A stretch of DNA of 64,000 nt from Icerya purchasi (GCA_039619475.1 CM077116.1:3968001-4032000); one strand, 5' to 3'. Shown: positions 33,044 through 45,599, numbered from the stretch's first letter. The notes: generated by a model from the sequence alone, not told the origin. Numbers and translations: made by a program.

Positions 33044-34601
33044 CAGTGGGTCCAAAAAGTATTTGCACACCACCGAAAAAGGGTGTAGAACAGAAAAGGT
33101 AAGAATTGGAATGGGGAAAGTAGATGTGTTAAACAGAGAATATGCGCACTATATATTGACGCGGCATTGTGAATCACGGCGACGTAGATAGGAAATATGG
33201 GAAAAACCCCGAAAGAAAGTATGTGCACACTCACCACCAAGTGACGAATGCGTGTATGATAAGACGACGGACATGCGGAGTCGTGAATGCAGGCTGTATG
33301 TTTCAGTGCAGTGGTTTGTGCAGAGTACGTTATCGCGTTCAAACATAATTTTAGTACGATAATTTTCGAAAAATGACACCGAAAACGTTCGAGATACCTA
33401 TATGCGCGCACATTATAATATTACATGAACTCGGTTTCAGTTACCGCCAAGTTTCCGCACACGTAAGTTACATTTTTTCTGCCGTTCGCTATGTGATTAA
33501 ACGGTTTGAAAATCGAAAATGAGGCGCGCGTTGGCCGACCCCGTAAACTAGATGAGAGACTAAAACGAGTTATTGTTCGTCGGTTGTTAAAGAATTCATT
33601 CGCGAGCGCCCCTCAGCAAGCCGCTGAACTCACAGGCAGTTCTGGAATTGTCCTGGGTCGTCAAACTATCCGGAATGTACTCCACTCCGCTAATATTTAT
33701 GGTAGATCTCCGCGGAAGAAACCATTTATTTCAGAAATTAATCGTCAGAAATATTTATCTTTCGCGAAAGAACATGTCAGCAAACCAGCAACATTTTGGC
33801 ACCGCGTCATTTTTTCTGACGAATCGAAATTTAATTTATTCGATTCGGACGACAAACACTATGTATGGTGCCAATCGAACACAGAGCTCCAAAACAATCA
33901 CTCGCGAGGTACGATAAAGCATGGAGGAGGAAACAGGACGGTGTGGGGATGCATGGCAGCCTCTGAGGTCGGCAATCTCGCTTTCATTGAAGGGAAAATG
34001 AGAGCTACTGACTACATCGCGATCTTACGCAGTAATTTGAAGGAAAGGGCCGGCAAATTACGTTTGGAAGAATCATTTCGTCTTCCAACAAGACAATGAC
34101 CCGAAGCATACCGCCATATCAACACGTGAGTGGCTTCTCTGTAACGCCTCCCGCAGGTTGCTGACACTGCCGCAGTCTCCTGACCTCAACGTTATAGAAC
34201 ATTTATGGAGTATGCTCGACGCTGGAGTGTTGAAAAGGAAAATTTCGAACGCTCAGACTGCGTGGGCCGATATTTCCCCCAATTCGACGCGACACCTGGT
34301 GGACTCTATGCCCCGACACCTACAGGCTGTCATCGACGCGAATGGTATGCACACAAAGTATTAGTAGTTTTTTTTTTCGTTAGCGGTGAGTTTGTTAGTA
34401 AAATCGTGAGTGTGCGCATACTTTCACGCGCGACTTTTTCTCTTTTTTGTATACCCTACAACTGTGATTCGTTTATTATATCAGAATATATTTTATTTTC
34501 TCGTGATGCTTCTTATTCTACTCCTTGCAGCGTGTTTCCGTGTTCTACGCTGCCCTCACTCGCTCTATATCGTTTTCGGGCACTGCTTTTTGTACCCACT
34601 G
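33044..34601 (+). mobile_element. Tc1-family transposon with TA target duplication
   Basis: The left end CAGTGGGTCCAAAAAGTATT and the inverted right end CAGTGGGTACAAAAAGCAGT are both bordered by TA (33042-33043 and 34602-34603), the Tc1/mariner target. At 1558 bp it is about the usual length of a complete Tc1 element. It carries one transposase gene with two or more frame breaks, so it is dead as an autonomous copy. Its ends are still recognisable and could be mobilised by a related transposase. Confidence 0.92.
33373..34364 (+). pseudogene. Tc1 transposase (DD34E), frameshifted
   Basis: Three blocks in different frames. N-terminal: MTPKTFEIPICAH from 33373, with helix-turn-helix-like ELGFSYRQVSAHV, ending at a TGA near 33518. 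Middle (33506-34099): GRPRKL (AT-hook-like GRPR), a second helix-turn-helix, VIFSDESKFNLF with the first catalytic Asp, and the GGGNRTVWGC motif. C-terminal after a frame break near 34070: FQQDNDPKHTA with the second Asp, then PQSPDLNVIEHLWSML with the Glu, ending at a stop near 34364. All three catalytic residues of the DD34E triad are still present. Cut-and-paste transposition at TA sites is the family's role; this copy cannot make one continuous protein. Confidence 0.9.
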
Positions 34602-34603
34602 TA

Positions 34604-35333
34604 TATATAGTACACCGTGAATGTTCCATGTTGTGTTTTTGTGAAATATTTCAGTTAGATGTAATTTTTTCAAACCCTTTAACAATATATTATAAAAATA
34701 TGCAAGAATTTTACTCCGATACTGGTATCAATCTGAAAACGTGCAACATAGATTATAAATAATTAAAAAGAGGTTATAATGCAGTCGAGATTATTGTGGG
34801 TAACGGAAAAAAATGAAACAAATATTTCAGTAGTCCGAAGAGTTATTGAAGAACTTTCAGAAAAAAATATCGACGTTAACGCTGGTTCGAAAACAGAGTG
34901 AAATTAAAGAAAGCCCATACACTTCGACAAAATTATCAGAAGTTGGCGGAATGGGAAACTGGCAAGGTAGGGAAAAAACAGCGGCTCGATTATCTCGGAG
35001 CAACTAACCGTTCGGTAAACGATGAACGATGATGATGATCAGTGGAGGAGACTAGATTTGCGTTTGAATAATCACTGTAAGTTAGCCGAAAACGATGTCA
35101 TAGCGGCAAGGACACAGATAACAGGCAGACTTTTGAAGTTAACAAATACGCCGTCGTTAGTTTCGACGCAGATTAGGAATTCGGAGCCTCTTTCAGCGAT
35201 ATGTATATAACGAAACGGCCGCGACTCAGCTCTCGTGTATGCAGAAGAGGCACATGCAGATGCAACTAGACAGTGTAACGATTCGAGTGTGTTGTTTCGA
35301 GCGCATTAGCGCAGTTATTTATTAACGCTTGCA

Positions 35334-35364
<31 letters not shown>

Positions 35365-37104
35365 CAGTGAGAGCGAGTGTAACGCTCTACCCGAATTGAC
35401 CAATACAGGTAATTAATCGAATGAGATTAGTTGACAGATCGAAGCGGAGGCGGAGAAGAGGAACCGCTTGCTAAAACGATACTATCCGACGTATTGGCTA
35501 CAACCGGCTATCGAAAGAACCGCCGAAGAACGGCCATCGTGAACTGTTGCTAGAAGCGACGACGCCTGTGTGTCGCTCGCGTAATATCCGATAATTTGCT
35601 TAAGCAGTTTGTAAGGGCAGACAAATTAGTTGCGCCGATGACTTGGTAGGTGTCGCGACAATTGCTCGGTGTGCTAACATCGCGTCCGCCAACTTCCGTA
35701 CCGGAAGAGAAGTGCCGAGCGGGCTTAATCGCGTCGGAGAGTGTTGCCGGAAAAGTTCTGCGAGAGACGAAACAGAACATGACTGATGATCCGAATGTGA
35801 ACTGGAAGCTGCCCGACTTGGAAAACAACTCGGCGAGGCCTATTTCCCCGATACCGGTACACATTTCAACGGCCGCTCGAAGTATATAAAGCGAACGCGC
35901 TACGGCTAGGGCAACACGTCGCAGGTGGCGCCAGCGGCATCGCAGGGACGTCGGTGAACGAACGGCGCAGGTATCAGAAACGTTAAAAGTTTTCGCGTTC
36001 GGAATTGCAATAAGTTAAAGGCAAGACAAATAGGCCAAATTAACGCAACTCTTTGCCTTTGTTATTTGTACTCCGCTACCGCCATTATTCTCCGCGCTCG
36101 CCCGATATTTTTCTTACCTATCCGCTCGGCGCTCATGAAATTTCCATCTGTTTCTTTTTCTGCGACCGCCATTTCCTCGGTCGAACAATGGGCCCGGAGG
36201 CCGCGACAGCTCTTCCGCTTCCCTCTGAAAGCGGTAAGGCCCAGCCTCGACATCACTCTATTTGCGCAGACATATGCTCTGTCGATGTAACGCTCTAGTT
36301 GCAGCGAAAGAGGAGGAAGGTGCCTGCGTATCGGTTTCGCGAAGCAAAACCGTTAAGCTGTTTAAGTAGGACCGGCTGAGCGCGCGACGCGAACGGGGAA
36401 ATCCTCTTAGATTTCCCACAAGAATAATTTGCTGTAGGAATTTACACCTGAGTAGAATATCGAATTACTAACCTCTTAATGGTTTCCTATTTACAAAACG
36501 ACATTCTTCATTTGTCTTCGCGCCATTTCACTCAATTCAGCGCCGTCTTTCTTTGCCGGTTCCTTCGCTTTTTTAAATTCCCAGATAATGAAATATCGAC
36601 GCCGCCACGTCCCGCGCTTTTCTCCCGACCCGTACTACTCCTGGCCGTCCTGCGCCGAACGAATTCTTGTTCAGCCGTCACGCCGCTAACTGCTACATAA
36701 ACGATTCGCTTTCATTACCGGCCGCCTCTTTTTCCATTTTCCTCTTTGAATATCTTCGGCGAATTAAAATAAATTTTATCGCTCCATTTGGCTGTCGGCC
36801 GACCTTGCTTGCGCCCCATTTTTCGCGGGCACTAAAAGCAAAGGTTATTTTCCCTGCAAGAAGACCTAACGAATAACTGCAAAACAGAAACTAATTCGAT
36901 TTTTTTTTTTTTTCTTTTGCTCACTGCCATTTCAGCCGAAGTTACATTTTTATGAAGTTTTCCTAAAATTTACATTAGCTTTTAGAAATATCGGTAATGT
37001 ACTTTTCTCAATACAACTTTCGATGTATTTGGAATAATTTCTATTTACAAAGCGCGCACATTTCGGTAATGTATTCCGCGGTCTTCTAAGCAGTCGCCGG
37101 AGGG
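34604..37104. other. GC-elevated stretch, possible gene-5' or promoter region
   Basis: From about 35020 to 36870 the base composition is visibly richer in G, C and CpG than the rest of the window. It contains a (GA)n tract at about 35333-35358, a good TATA box (GTATATAAAGCG, 35880-35891) and CAG/GT candidate splice donors near 35927 and 35968. Open frames at 35650-35889 and 36053-36298 have no recognised domain, and both strands are open, as expected of GC-rich DNA. It may hold the first exon of a host gene whose body lies elsewhere. 34604-35020 and 36870-37104 show nothing. Confidence 0.35.
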
Positions 37105-37392
37105 TTTAAATATATATATTTCTCATTGAACTACTATTTTTAATTAAAATTACAAAATAATTAAAAAAGGCAAAAGATCGACGACAGTTGTGTTTAAAAT
37201 AGAATAAAAAAGGAACATTAATAGTTTTACTAGAAAATAGTATTAAATATTAATTATTAAAATCCCTAGGTGTAAAATCCGTACAAATCTTTTATAGCAT
37301 AAATAAAGTTTCTCTGTCATAACAAATTTTTTTAAAAGGGTCTGGTTCTTTGGGAGAGGAGTCCCCTATCTCCCCGCATGGATCCGCCACTG
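37105..37392 (-). mobile_element. hAT-type terminal segment (copy 2)
   Basis: The segment ends ATGGATCCGCCACTG at 37392, which on the minus strand begins CAGTGGCGGATCCAT, a typical hAT terminus. It matches the segment at 5361-5650 in inverted orientation over about 280 bp, with blocks around AAGAACCAGACCC, AATTTGTTATGACAGAG and AACTGTCGTCGATCTTTTG. No second terminus or transposase was found. Confidence 0.7.
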
Positions 37393-37904
37393 ATATTATC
37401 TATGTTGAAAACACCGTGGACATCATCTTTCAAGGTCAACGAAATCTAACGGTAAAGATTCTTCGTCGGTTATTTTATATTTGACATTAGATGGATCGTT
37501 CTTCTTTTGACATATATCAATTTCGTTTCCGGTAAATCTCTGATATACTACTACAATGAACTGCGATCATATTCTGTTACGGTTCTCATATAAATTATGT
37601 AATTTATAAATTCGTTATTATTTACTTTAAACTTGATATTTCTATATTAACATTAACATTAAAGTATACATAATATTGTAAAAACGTAATTTAATGCAAA
37701 ATGCTTAGGCAATGTATATAATTTTTGTTAATGTAAAATGATAATAGATGAATGGAGGCATACTTACATGCGGTTTAATAAAACGCACCGTTGTCTAAAT
37801 GTTCGATACAGTTTTAGTTGAAAATAAAATATTAATGATTAAACACGTGTACGCTTCTAATCATGTACTACCATTTCTAGCAGTTTTAACAAAATGTCTG
37901 TACA
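37393..37904. other. No recognisable feature
   Basis: AT-rich sequence between a hAT-type end and the I element fragment; no ORF or repeat recognised. Confidence 0.5.
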
Positions 37905-39060
37905 GAGGTTAACACCCAGCCTCAATACCCTTATTCCCCCTTGAATCACTTTCCAGATAAATATTGATGTGTTGCTGAAACAGCATCCAAACACAACAAG
38001 TCCTCTCTTCACAGTGGAAGCAGTAGTTAGGGCAATTAATAAGTACCCGGACCACCTAATTTACTACACTGATGGAGCCAAGGCAGTTGGCGAGATAGGT
38101 CTACTGCCCGCAGCCTGTGCAGTCGAAGGTCACGACATCTCATGCAAAACTCGACTCAATGACGCCTGTTCCGCATTGGATGCAGAATTGTACGCAATTG
38201 CACACTGCTTCCACCACATCGTTACAACTCACACCAGAGCCAGTGATTTCCTCCTGGTTACTGATTCCCTACAGTCTTTAAACATGATTAGGAGTCAAAA
38301 ACTTAACAACCCGCTAATTCTAAAAATATATCACTACTTGAGTAAATTGCAGTTAATGGATAGTCACGTGTCGCAGCTGTGGGTTCCTGCGCACATTGGA
38401 ATGCCTGGTAATGAGAGTGTCGACAGAGCAGCACGTTCTGCCTTGCTCTCGCCAATGCCACAGGACGCGGTACTGCCCTCATCAATCACATATACATTCC
38501 TAAAGGTGTGCGAAAACCAGTGGAAAACTGAATGGGCAGCTGCTACAACATTCCTAAGAACCATTAAGCCCACAGTTGAATCATGGTGGCCACCGAAAGA
38601 AACATCCCGGATACGACTTTAAGATACTCAGCCGGCTACGAATTGGCCACATCGCTATTTCGCACAAACACATAATTGATAAAACGTCACCTCCAGCTAC
38701 ATGACCCTTGTGTAGCCAGACAACCGTACCGACAGTTTCCCACATAATACTTACCTGCAAAAAGTTTACTATGTTGCGGAGGCAACTTGACCTACCCATA
38801 GATATAGGGCAGACCCTCTCAAACGAGGTAATCTCCATCAACAAGATTATTGCCTTCATTAAAATGAGTGGCTTAACTCACCACATTTAAATTATCCCCC
38901 CTCCCTTGTGTGTGCTGTAATGACCATAGTAGTTACACACAGCACATACAATTTAAGGGGGGGGGGGGAACTTGGCCGCTCTAGTTCGCACATAATAATA
39001 ATAATAGTAATGAAAATGTCTGAACACGATCGTCCAAGTCGAATATAATAATAATAACAA
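37905..39060 (+). pseudogene. I-element 3' part: RNase H and C-terminal domain, (TAA)n tail
   Basis: The open frame 37969-38622 is a complete LINE RNase H domain: LIYYTDGAK, LDAELYAIA, FLLVTDSLQSL and WVPAHIGMPGNESVDRAA. All four catalytic acidic residues are retained. After a frame break the C-terminus continues (38640-38887) with RIGHIAISHKH, then TVSHIILTCKKFTMLRRQLD and INKIIAFIKMSGL. The 3' region has a G12 tract near 38958 and ends in TAATAATAATAATAGT near 38990 and TAATAATAATAAC near 39045. A (TAA)n end is characteristic of I elements. Reverse transcriptase and everything upstream is missing (5' truncation). Confidence 0.85.
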
Positions 39061-39144
39061 CAGGAACCCGATGGTCGCTCTGAACACCATTATTGTTGGT
39101 TCGCTGTGAACACGACACCAAAAAAATTATGTTGACCATATAAG

Positions 39145-41879
39145 TTTTAAATGTTTAATGTAAAATTATTCAAAACGACAATCCGAGCTTGAAATGTTTG
39201 TCCTTAGTCAAAAATTAGACGTAGTGTTACCTTCGGAAACACATTTCACTTCAAAAAACTATTACGCTTTAAATGGTTATAATTTTTATCGGGCCGATCA
39301 TCCGTGCGGTAAGCCTCGTGGCGGTGCAGCAATTGTAGTACGCAGATATCTGAAGCACTATCAATTCGACTGTAATCAATTACCTCATATTCAAGCTATA
39401 TCTATCAAAGTAATTGCAAGCACAGGTAAACAATTAACAATCTCATCAATATACTGCCCACCTAGGTACAAAATTATGCATGATCAATTTAGTGATTTTT
39501 TTAACTCATTAGGAAATAAATTTATAGTAGGTGGAGATTATAATGCCAAGCATACATTTTTTGGGTCACGACTAACAAATCCTAAAGGAAGGGAACTGTT
39601 CAAATGCATTTCGAAATCAAAACTTACAGTGTTCTTCAGCGGACAACCTACATACTGGCACTCGGATAGAAATAAAATACCTGACCTACTTGATTTTTTT
39701 ATTACTAAAGGTATTTAGTACTTTATATGCAAATATTGAAACATCTTTTGACTCTACGTCGGATCATTCCCCGGTAATACTTGAAATAAGTCCGTTAATA
39801 ATAATTAAAAAGGCTAATTTTAAATTTCACAATAATAGAACCGATTGGTATTCTTACACGCACTGGATCGAAGAGAATCTTGTCATCAGTGTTCCATTGA
39901 AAACAGGTGATAATATTGACGAAGCAGTTGAATACCTCAATCACATGCTGCAAAAGGCAGCGTGGTTAAGCACCCCTAACGTCACCGTTAACACAGACTT
40001 TAACTACCCGTATATTATTCAACAAAAAATTCACGAAAAAAGAAAAATTAGAAAACTGTGGCAAATAACAAAGTATCCAGCTCATAAAAACTCTCTTAAC
40101 ATAATAAGCAAAGAGTTAAGTAAATTATTAAAACAGCATAAAAATGATACCTTTAGAACAATTCTTTACAACGGAGACGTTAAAAAAGACAATCCCGCAC
40201 TGTGGAAGACCACCAAAGCGTTCAGAAGACCTCAAAAAATGACACCACCCTTGCGTAAACATAACGGTGAATGGGCACGCAGCGATCCCGATAATGCGAA
40301 AGTTTTTGGACTACATCTTAAGAATGTGCCACATCCTCCGGACATCGGATTTGAGTCTTTTTACGATCAGCTAAAGCGTGATTTAGTTGCACCATTTCAA
40401 ATGTCCCCCACAATCAAACATTTCACGCCCTCAGAAATTAAAAAAGTGATAATCGGCAATTTAGCAACACATAAAGTCCCTGGATTTGACCTGATCACTG
40501 GAAAGATGCCAAAATTCGTACCGCGAAAGGCCATAGTTTTGTTAACAACAATTTTCAACACTGTTATTCGGCTGGGCTATTATCCGTCACAGTGGAAGAT
40601 GGCTCAGGTAATAATGATACCGAAATCAGGTAACCCCGCTAGTGAAGCCTCATCATATCGACCTATCAGTCTTTTACCAATAGTATCGAAAATATTTGAG
40701 AAAGTATTGTTGTCTAGGCTAATAAAGCAGCTGCAGGGTATAATTCCAGTCTACTAGTTTGGGTTTCGTCCTGGGCACGCTGCAGTAGAACAAATTCATA
40801 GAATTCAGAGATACATTGGTAATTGCTTTGACAGGAAGAAATATTGTTCTGCCGCCTTCCTGGATTTTAGTCAGGCCCCTGCCACACTCCTATTACCCAC
40901 TACTGTCTTTATACTTGACAGATAAGTACTTTCAAGTAAAATCTGGCGAAGATGTATCAGAGTTTTATTCTGCTGAGGCTGGCATTCCTCAGGGTTCAGT
41001 ATTAAGACCAATCCTATTTCTTGTTTACTCACATGACCTTTCAGTTACGTCCAATGTGGAAGTCGCAGCATTTGCTGATGACACAGCACTATTTGCGAAA
41101 GACAGCGATCCAGTGGCAGCGTCGGAGAACTTGCGGGCTGGTTTGAATGACCTGAAGAAATGGGCACAACTATGGAGGATTAAGATCAATTCGTCCAAGT
41201 CGGTGCATGTTACATTCACAATCAGACGCAGTACATGTCCTCCCGTTGATCTCGATGGTCCCATTCCACAGGGAAATAAAGCCAGATACCTGGGCATGTG
41301 GCTTGATCGCCGTTTGACCTGGAAGGAGCATATTAAGATCAAAGCCAAGGAAATAAAGTTGAAGCTGAGGGAGATGTACTGGCTCCTGGGCAAAACTTCT
41401 GTGTTATCGCTGAAGTCAAAATTGCTGTTATATAATGCAGCTATCAAATCGGTGTGAACCTGCGGTATATCTCTTTGGGGAACAACATCAGCGTCTAATA
41501 TTAAAATTATGCAGCGGTGTCAGTCAAAAATACTGAGAATAATAGTCAATGCACCGTGGTACATGCGCAATGATAACTTACATCGGGATCTAAATGTACC
41601 GGAGGTAAGTAAAGTAATTAAAAATTATAGCGAGCGTTACCTGCGTAGGTTAGTAGGCCACCCTAACCCGCTGGCAGTTGATTTATTAGACTGAGGCAAT
41701 GACAATCATAGACTAAATCGATGTACGCCCCTAAACCTTCCCCACCGGTTTGATTGACTGGTAAAGCAACGCGGAGTGTTATTGTTGAATGGCATCTCCC
41801 ATCATGTCATAAACCTCCATTCCAATTGCTTATTGGCTAGATTAGCCAGATCGCAATTTTAAACAAAAAAAAAAAAAAA
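39145..41879 (+). pseudogene. Jockey LINE ORF2 (endonuclease and RT), nearly full length
   Basis: The endonuclease (39145-39718) starts within its first strand and shows SELEMF, VLPSETHFTSKN, GGDYNAKHTFFGSR and, after a frame change, STSDHSPVIL. The linker and fingers (39690-40757) include HKVPGFDLITGKMPK and SSYRPISLLPIVSKIFEK. A TAG at 40755-40757 replaces the Gln expected before FGFRPGHAAVEQ. There is a small deletion just after LDFSQA near 40875. The palm and thumb (40880-41457) have GIPQGSVLRPILF, VAAFADDTALFAK (FADD catalytic box) and ARYLGMWLDRRLTW. A TGA at 41455 replaces a Trp. The C-terminus ends at 41694, followed by a 3' UTR and A15 at 41865-41879. Inactive by several lesions. Confidence 0.9.
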
Positions 41880-42899
41880 TCTAAATTCTAAATTGCTAAA
41901 AAAAAATGGTACGATTGCGTCCTATCTCAAATGGAACCAACTAGGACGCCGTTTCTAGTTTAGCGCCTAGCACCATAGAGGCCTCTCATATCGAAGAATA
42001 GGGTAATCACGTAGGCGTTTACCAAAACTTACTATCACCATTATGCAGCGGGTACTAAAATCACGAAAACCAGTATGTAAAAGCTTATCGTAAAAAGAAT
42101 CAGTGGGCCTAAAAATCCCACGCAGCAAATAAAAAAGATTTATCACAAAACTGGAATGCCAAGTAAGTTCAAAACACTGACATAGTGACGAAATTTCGAT
42201 AAAAACCATATACAAACAGTGGACTATGTTTTAACTGAATAAAGGATTTTAAAAAGACGTTGGAAAGGCCAGGTTTAAAAAAAAAAAAAAAAAGACGGAA
42301 TCAGGTTAGAATAATGTTATCGAATAATAAAGTTGGACCCAGCGATCCTCAGACAAGTTGCCCTACGCAATGACCGTTATATTACTTTTACATGTTTTCC
42401 TTTTTAATTATATTTGTTTAGCAGCTTTTGTGTTCAGTCGTGTCAAGTTGCTTTTCGTCGCGTTCGTGTTTTTGCATAATCGGCAGATGAGTCAGATCGC
42501 ATACTCGTCCCGTTATTTCTGTAATAAAACTGTTCAGTTGTATTTATAAACATTCTCGCCGGTTTTTTTAAAATTCTGTTCCAATCGGTGAGAATGTTTT
42601 CATTTTTCTTCTTTTCTCTCTCTCCCTTCTCTCCCCTTCTTTCTAACCTCGTTTATTTTATCGTTTAAGCAATAATTATTATCTTAATATCGGACACTAT
42701 AACGACTCTACGCACGCTGAAATTCTTGTTCAGTATAGCCAAATGTAGAATGTCAAATAACGTACACACTCGTACATCAATTTATTTCCGGTCAATAATT
42801 AATTCGCGTGGGTCATGTTACTGACAATCGGCAAGGCACGTTTCACGCGGAACTTCTTTTAATATTACTGTTCGGCGGTACCAGCAGTAGCAGGAAAAA
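41880..42899. other. Unassigned, includes an A17 tract
   Basis: A run of 17 A at 42277-42293 ends a segment of about 400 bp that directly follows the Jockey poly(A). The segment may be the 3' end of a second retroelement, but its sequence shows no recognisable coding. 42300-42900 has nothing recognisable either. Confidence 0.4.
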
Positions 42900-45325
42900 G
42901 CAAGAACATCAAACGGTAACTTACAAGCGCAAGTTAATGCGCTGACAGAAGCTGACAAAAAACCATTAACAAAACTTAAACGATATAATGAGAGAATTAT
43001 CGCTTATGCACGTGTCAATAGTGTCTACTACGGCAGTAGTACAAATCAAAATACTTGCGACTGGATTCCCAGAATATGGAGCTATATCAAATGATGATAA
43101 TCAAGGTAATCATGATGTTGAGGAAAAATCAGTGTCCTCAAAAAAGAACATGCCCCTGAAAGTAACGGTAAGCGGGGTAAAAGTTTTACTTTATTTCGCA
43201 AAATAATTGGCGAAACAATCGGGGATGATAATTTTATCTATGAACCTATAAATAATGAAGATAGTCTCTGCCAAAACAGCCGATGCATTTCACAATATTA
43301 CTTCTCTTATTAAAGAATTCGAGCAGAATAGAAAACATCCGCTCAATGGGGTCTCTGTTATTACACTTATTACACTTACAAAATGAAAACAGATAAAACA
43401 TTTCATGTGGTTATTCGAGGGCTTCGCCCTACTACTGATATACAAAAGTTAAAAATTGAATTAACAAACATGGGCTACAATGTTGTCAATATCCTAAATA
43501 TTACTAATACAGTAAAATTACGCGATGGAGATAACGGAATTATCAGCATGAATAAGAAAACGTATTTCCTGTTTTATGTTGATTCAGAGCCAAAAGGTAA
43601 TCATAAAAACATATATATACGAAATTATTCATCTTTCGTATAGTCCTTTTAAAATTGAAGAACTGCACAAAAACTTGGAAATTCCACAATGTAAAAAGTA
43701 TCAAAAATGGAATCACACCAAACCGGGATGCTTTCGCCCAGTCAGATGCTTTAAATGTGCTCTAAATCACGAATGAGCAACTTGTTCGCTAAAATATCCT
43801 ACAAAATATAAATGCATCAATTATGGTCTTAACCACACAGCAGACGATTAGGTTTGTCAAGTTTACACTGAAAAGTCAGTAAGGAGTAATGTAACATATA
43901 CTTCGGCAGCAAGTGTTCAATCTATAGTACCAACAAAAAAAAAAAAAAAAGGGAAAACATAAATAAAACTTTTACGAATATTAAGTCAGCTCTGGATAAT
44001 ATGAAAAAGGAAATGGTTTCAATTTCCCAGCAACTCAGTAAGCTGGAAGGTGAGCAGTGCCAAAAAAAAAAAACAAATAAGCGTAAATGAAGATTCTAAA
44101 ATGTCTGAAAGCTCGCTAGGGATTCTCACGTGGAACGTGAATGGACTAAGAAATCAACTTTATGAATTGGAAACATTTCTTAATTTTTACAAGATTGACA
44201 TTTTCTCGATATCAAAGATATATTTCACTATCAGAAATTACCCTAACGTATAAAATTATGTGTTTACCACACTCCTCACCATGATGGCGGTGCACATGGA
44301 AGATCAACTGTAATAATAAAGTGATATATACGACATATTCTTGAACAAAATTCTGCACAGAATACTCTCAAGCTACATCCGTTGCAGTGAATCGCAATAG
44401 CACATTGGTGAATATTGTAGCTGTTTATTTTCCACCCAAATATAATGTGAAAAAAGATCTTTACGAGTATTTTCTTAACTATTTCGATCAACGATATGTG
44501 ATTGGTGGTGATTACAGTGTCAAGAACAAAGCTTGGAGATCAAAATCTGTACATAGTATAAATGAGAATATAGTGCATACTAAAGAGCGATATGTAATAC
44601 TTGGAGTAATTACATCTCAGGAGGTAAGCCTACTTACTGGCCAATGGATCAAAAAGAATAAAATCTTACTCTCCTTTTACATAGTTAAATCCCTTAGCCA
44701 CTAATTATGTTCTAGCAGAAAATGTTGAAGATCTGACATTAAATAACTCTCCTGTACTGCTTACTATTAGTTCTACCATAATATGCTTACCAATAGGTTT
44801 ACAAACTAGGAGCATTAAAGTAAAAAGCTCGACCTGAGAACTAACTCGAAAGTGAACTTAAAACTCCTGAAGAAATAGGAATGCATTTGAACTGTCTAAG
44901 TAAAGCAATTCGTTTAGCTGCCGAAATTGCAACTCCTGAACCTAAAAATAACACTTGTCATAACGTATTCGCTCCAAGTATGTCATTAATTACAGAACGT
45001 AGACGGGCTAGACGAATTTGGAATCAATCATGCCACTTGGAAGATAAGAATATTTTCAATAGGATAAACAACCAGCTACTTCGGCTAATAGAGGAAATTA
45101 AGGAAAAAACCTCCAAGAAATACCTCGGCGGACTTCCACACGTAAAATAACAAAACCGATTGTTAGAGTCCCTCCTCTACAGGACGAGGCTGGTAACCGG
45201 ATTAGGTACAGTGGAGATAAAGCTGAATTGTTTGCTAAATATTTGGCAACAACATTATTTCAACTATACAATATGAAATCCGACATTGATCCTTCAGTGT
45301 TAAATAAAAGTAACGTTACTGTTGG
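42900..45325 (+). pseudogene. Second Jockey LINE: ORF1 (gag-like), endonuclease and linker
   Basis: ORF1 remnant: KTFHVVIRGLRPTTDIQKLK (43383-43450) matches the domain preceding the zinc knuckles of Jockey ORF1. A Cys/His region follows: CKKYQKWNHTKPGC, PVRCFKCALNHE and then CINYGLNHTA (43690-43850). ORF2 begins near 44100 with LGILTWNVNGLRNQLYELET, the start of the endonuclease, and has VIGGDYSVKNKAW near 44500. A SLITERRRARRIWNQSCH linker follows at 44980-45030. It ends at about 45300, before any reverse transcriptase, where the palindrome at 45340 starts. Frame breaks are numerous. Confidence 0.8.
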
Positions 45326-45339
45326 CACGACATATATAT

Positions 45340-45596
45340 ATATATATATATTTTACAAATTTATTTACTCGTAATAATATGCCAAACACAAAATTATAAA
45401 ACATAATATTAAAATTATATATTAAAAAACACCAACTAGTTCTGACGAATTACTGTCATTATCAAGATGTTTGATAATGATGGTAATTCGTCAAAACTAG
45501 TCGACTTTTTAATATTTTTAATATATAATTTTAATATTACATTTTATAATTTTGTGTTTGGCTTATTATTATGAGTAGATAACTTTGTAAAATATA
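45340..45596. repeat. Imperfect palindrome, arms about 126 bp
   Basis: Arms mirror around a 5-nt loop at 45466-45470 (TTATCAA / TTGATAA). They share the reverse complements of AACACAAAATTATAAAA, ATTAAAATTATATATTAAA and ACGAATTAC, with scattered mismatches. The inner right arm reads TTGATAATGATGGTAATTCG, then TCAAAACTAGTCGAC. This is the same layout (GATGATGG ... CGAAAC/AAACTAGTCG) as the Penelope/hammerhead-type word in the palindrome at 5770-6000, but more decayed. It replaces the RT half of the Jockey element. No clear target duplication is visible because both flanks are TA repeats. Confidence 0.7.
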
Positions 45597-45599
45597 TAT

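Noticed and set aside
33022..33411. 129-codon minus-strand ORF
   Set aside because: Shadow of the Tc1 left end and transposase N-terminus.
41025..41447. 140-codon minus-strand ORF
   Set aside because: Shadow of the Jockey reverse transcriptase palm on the plus strand.
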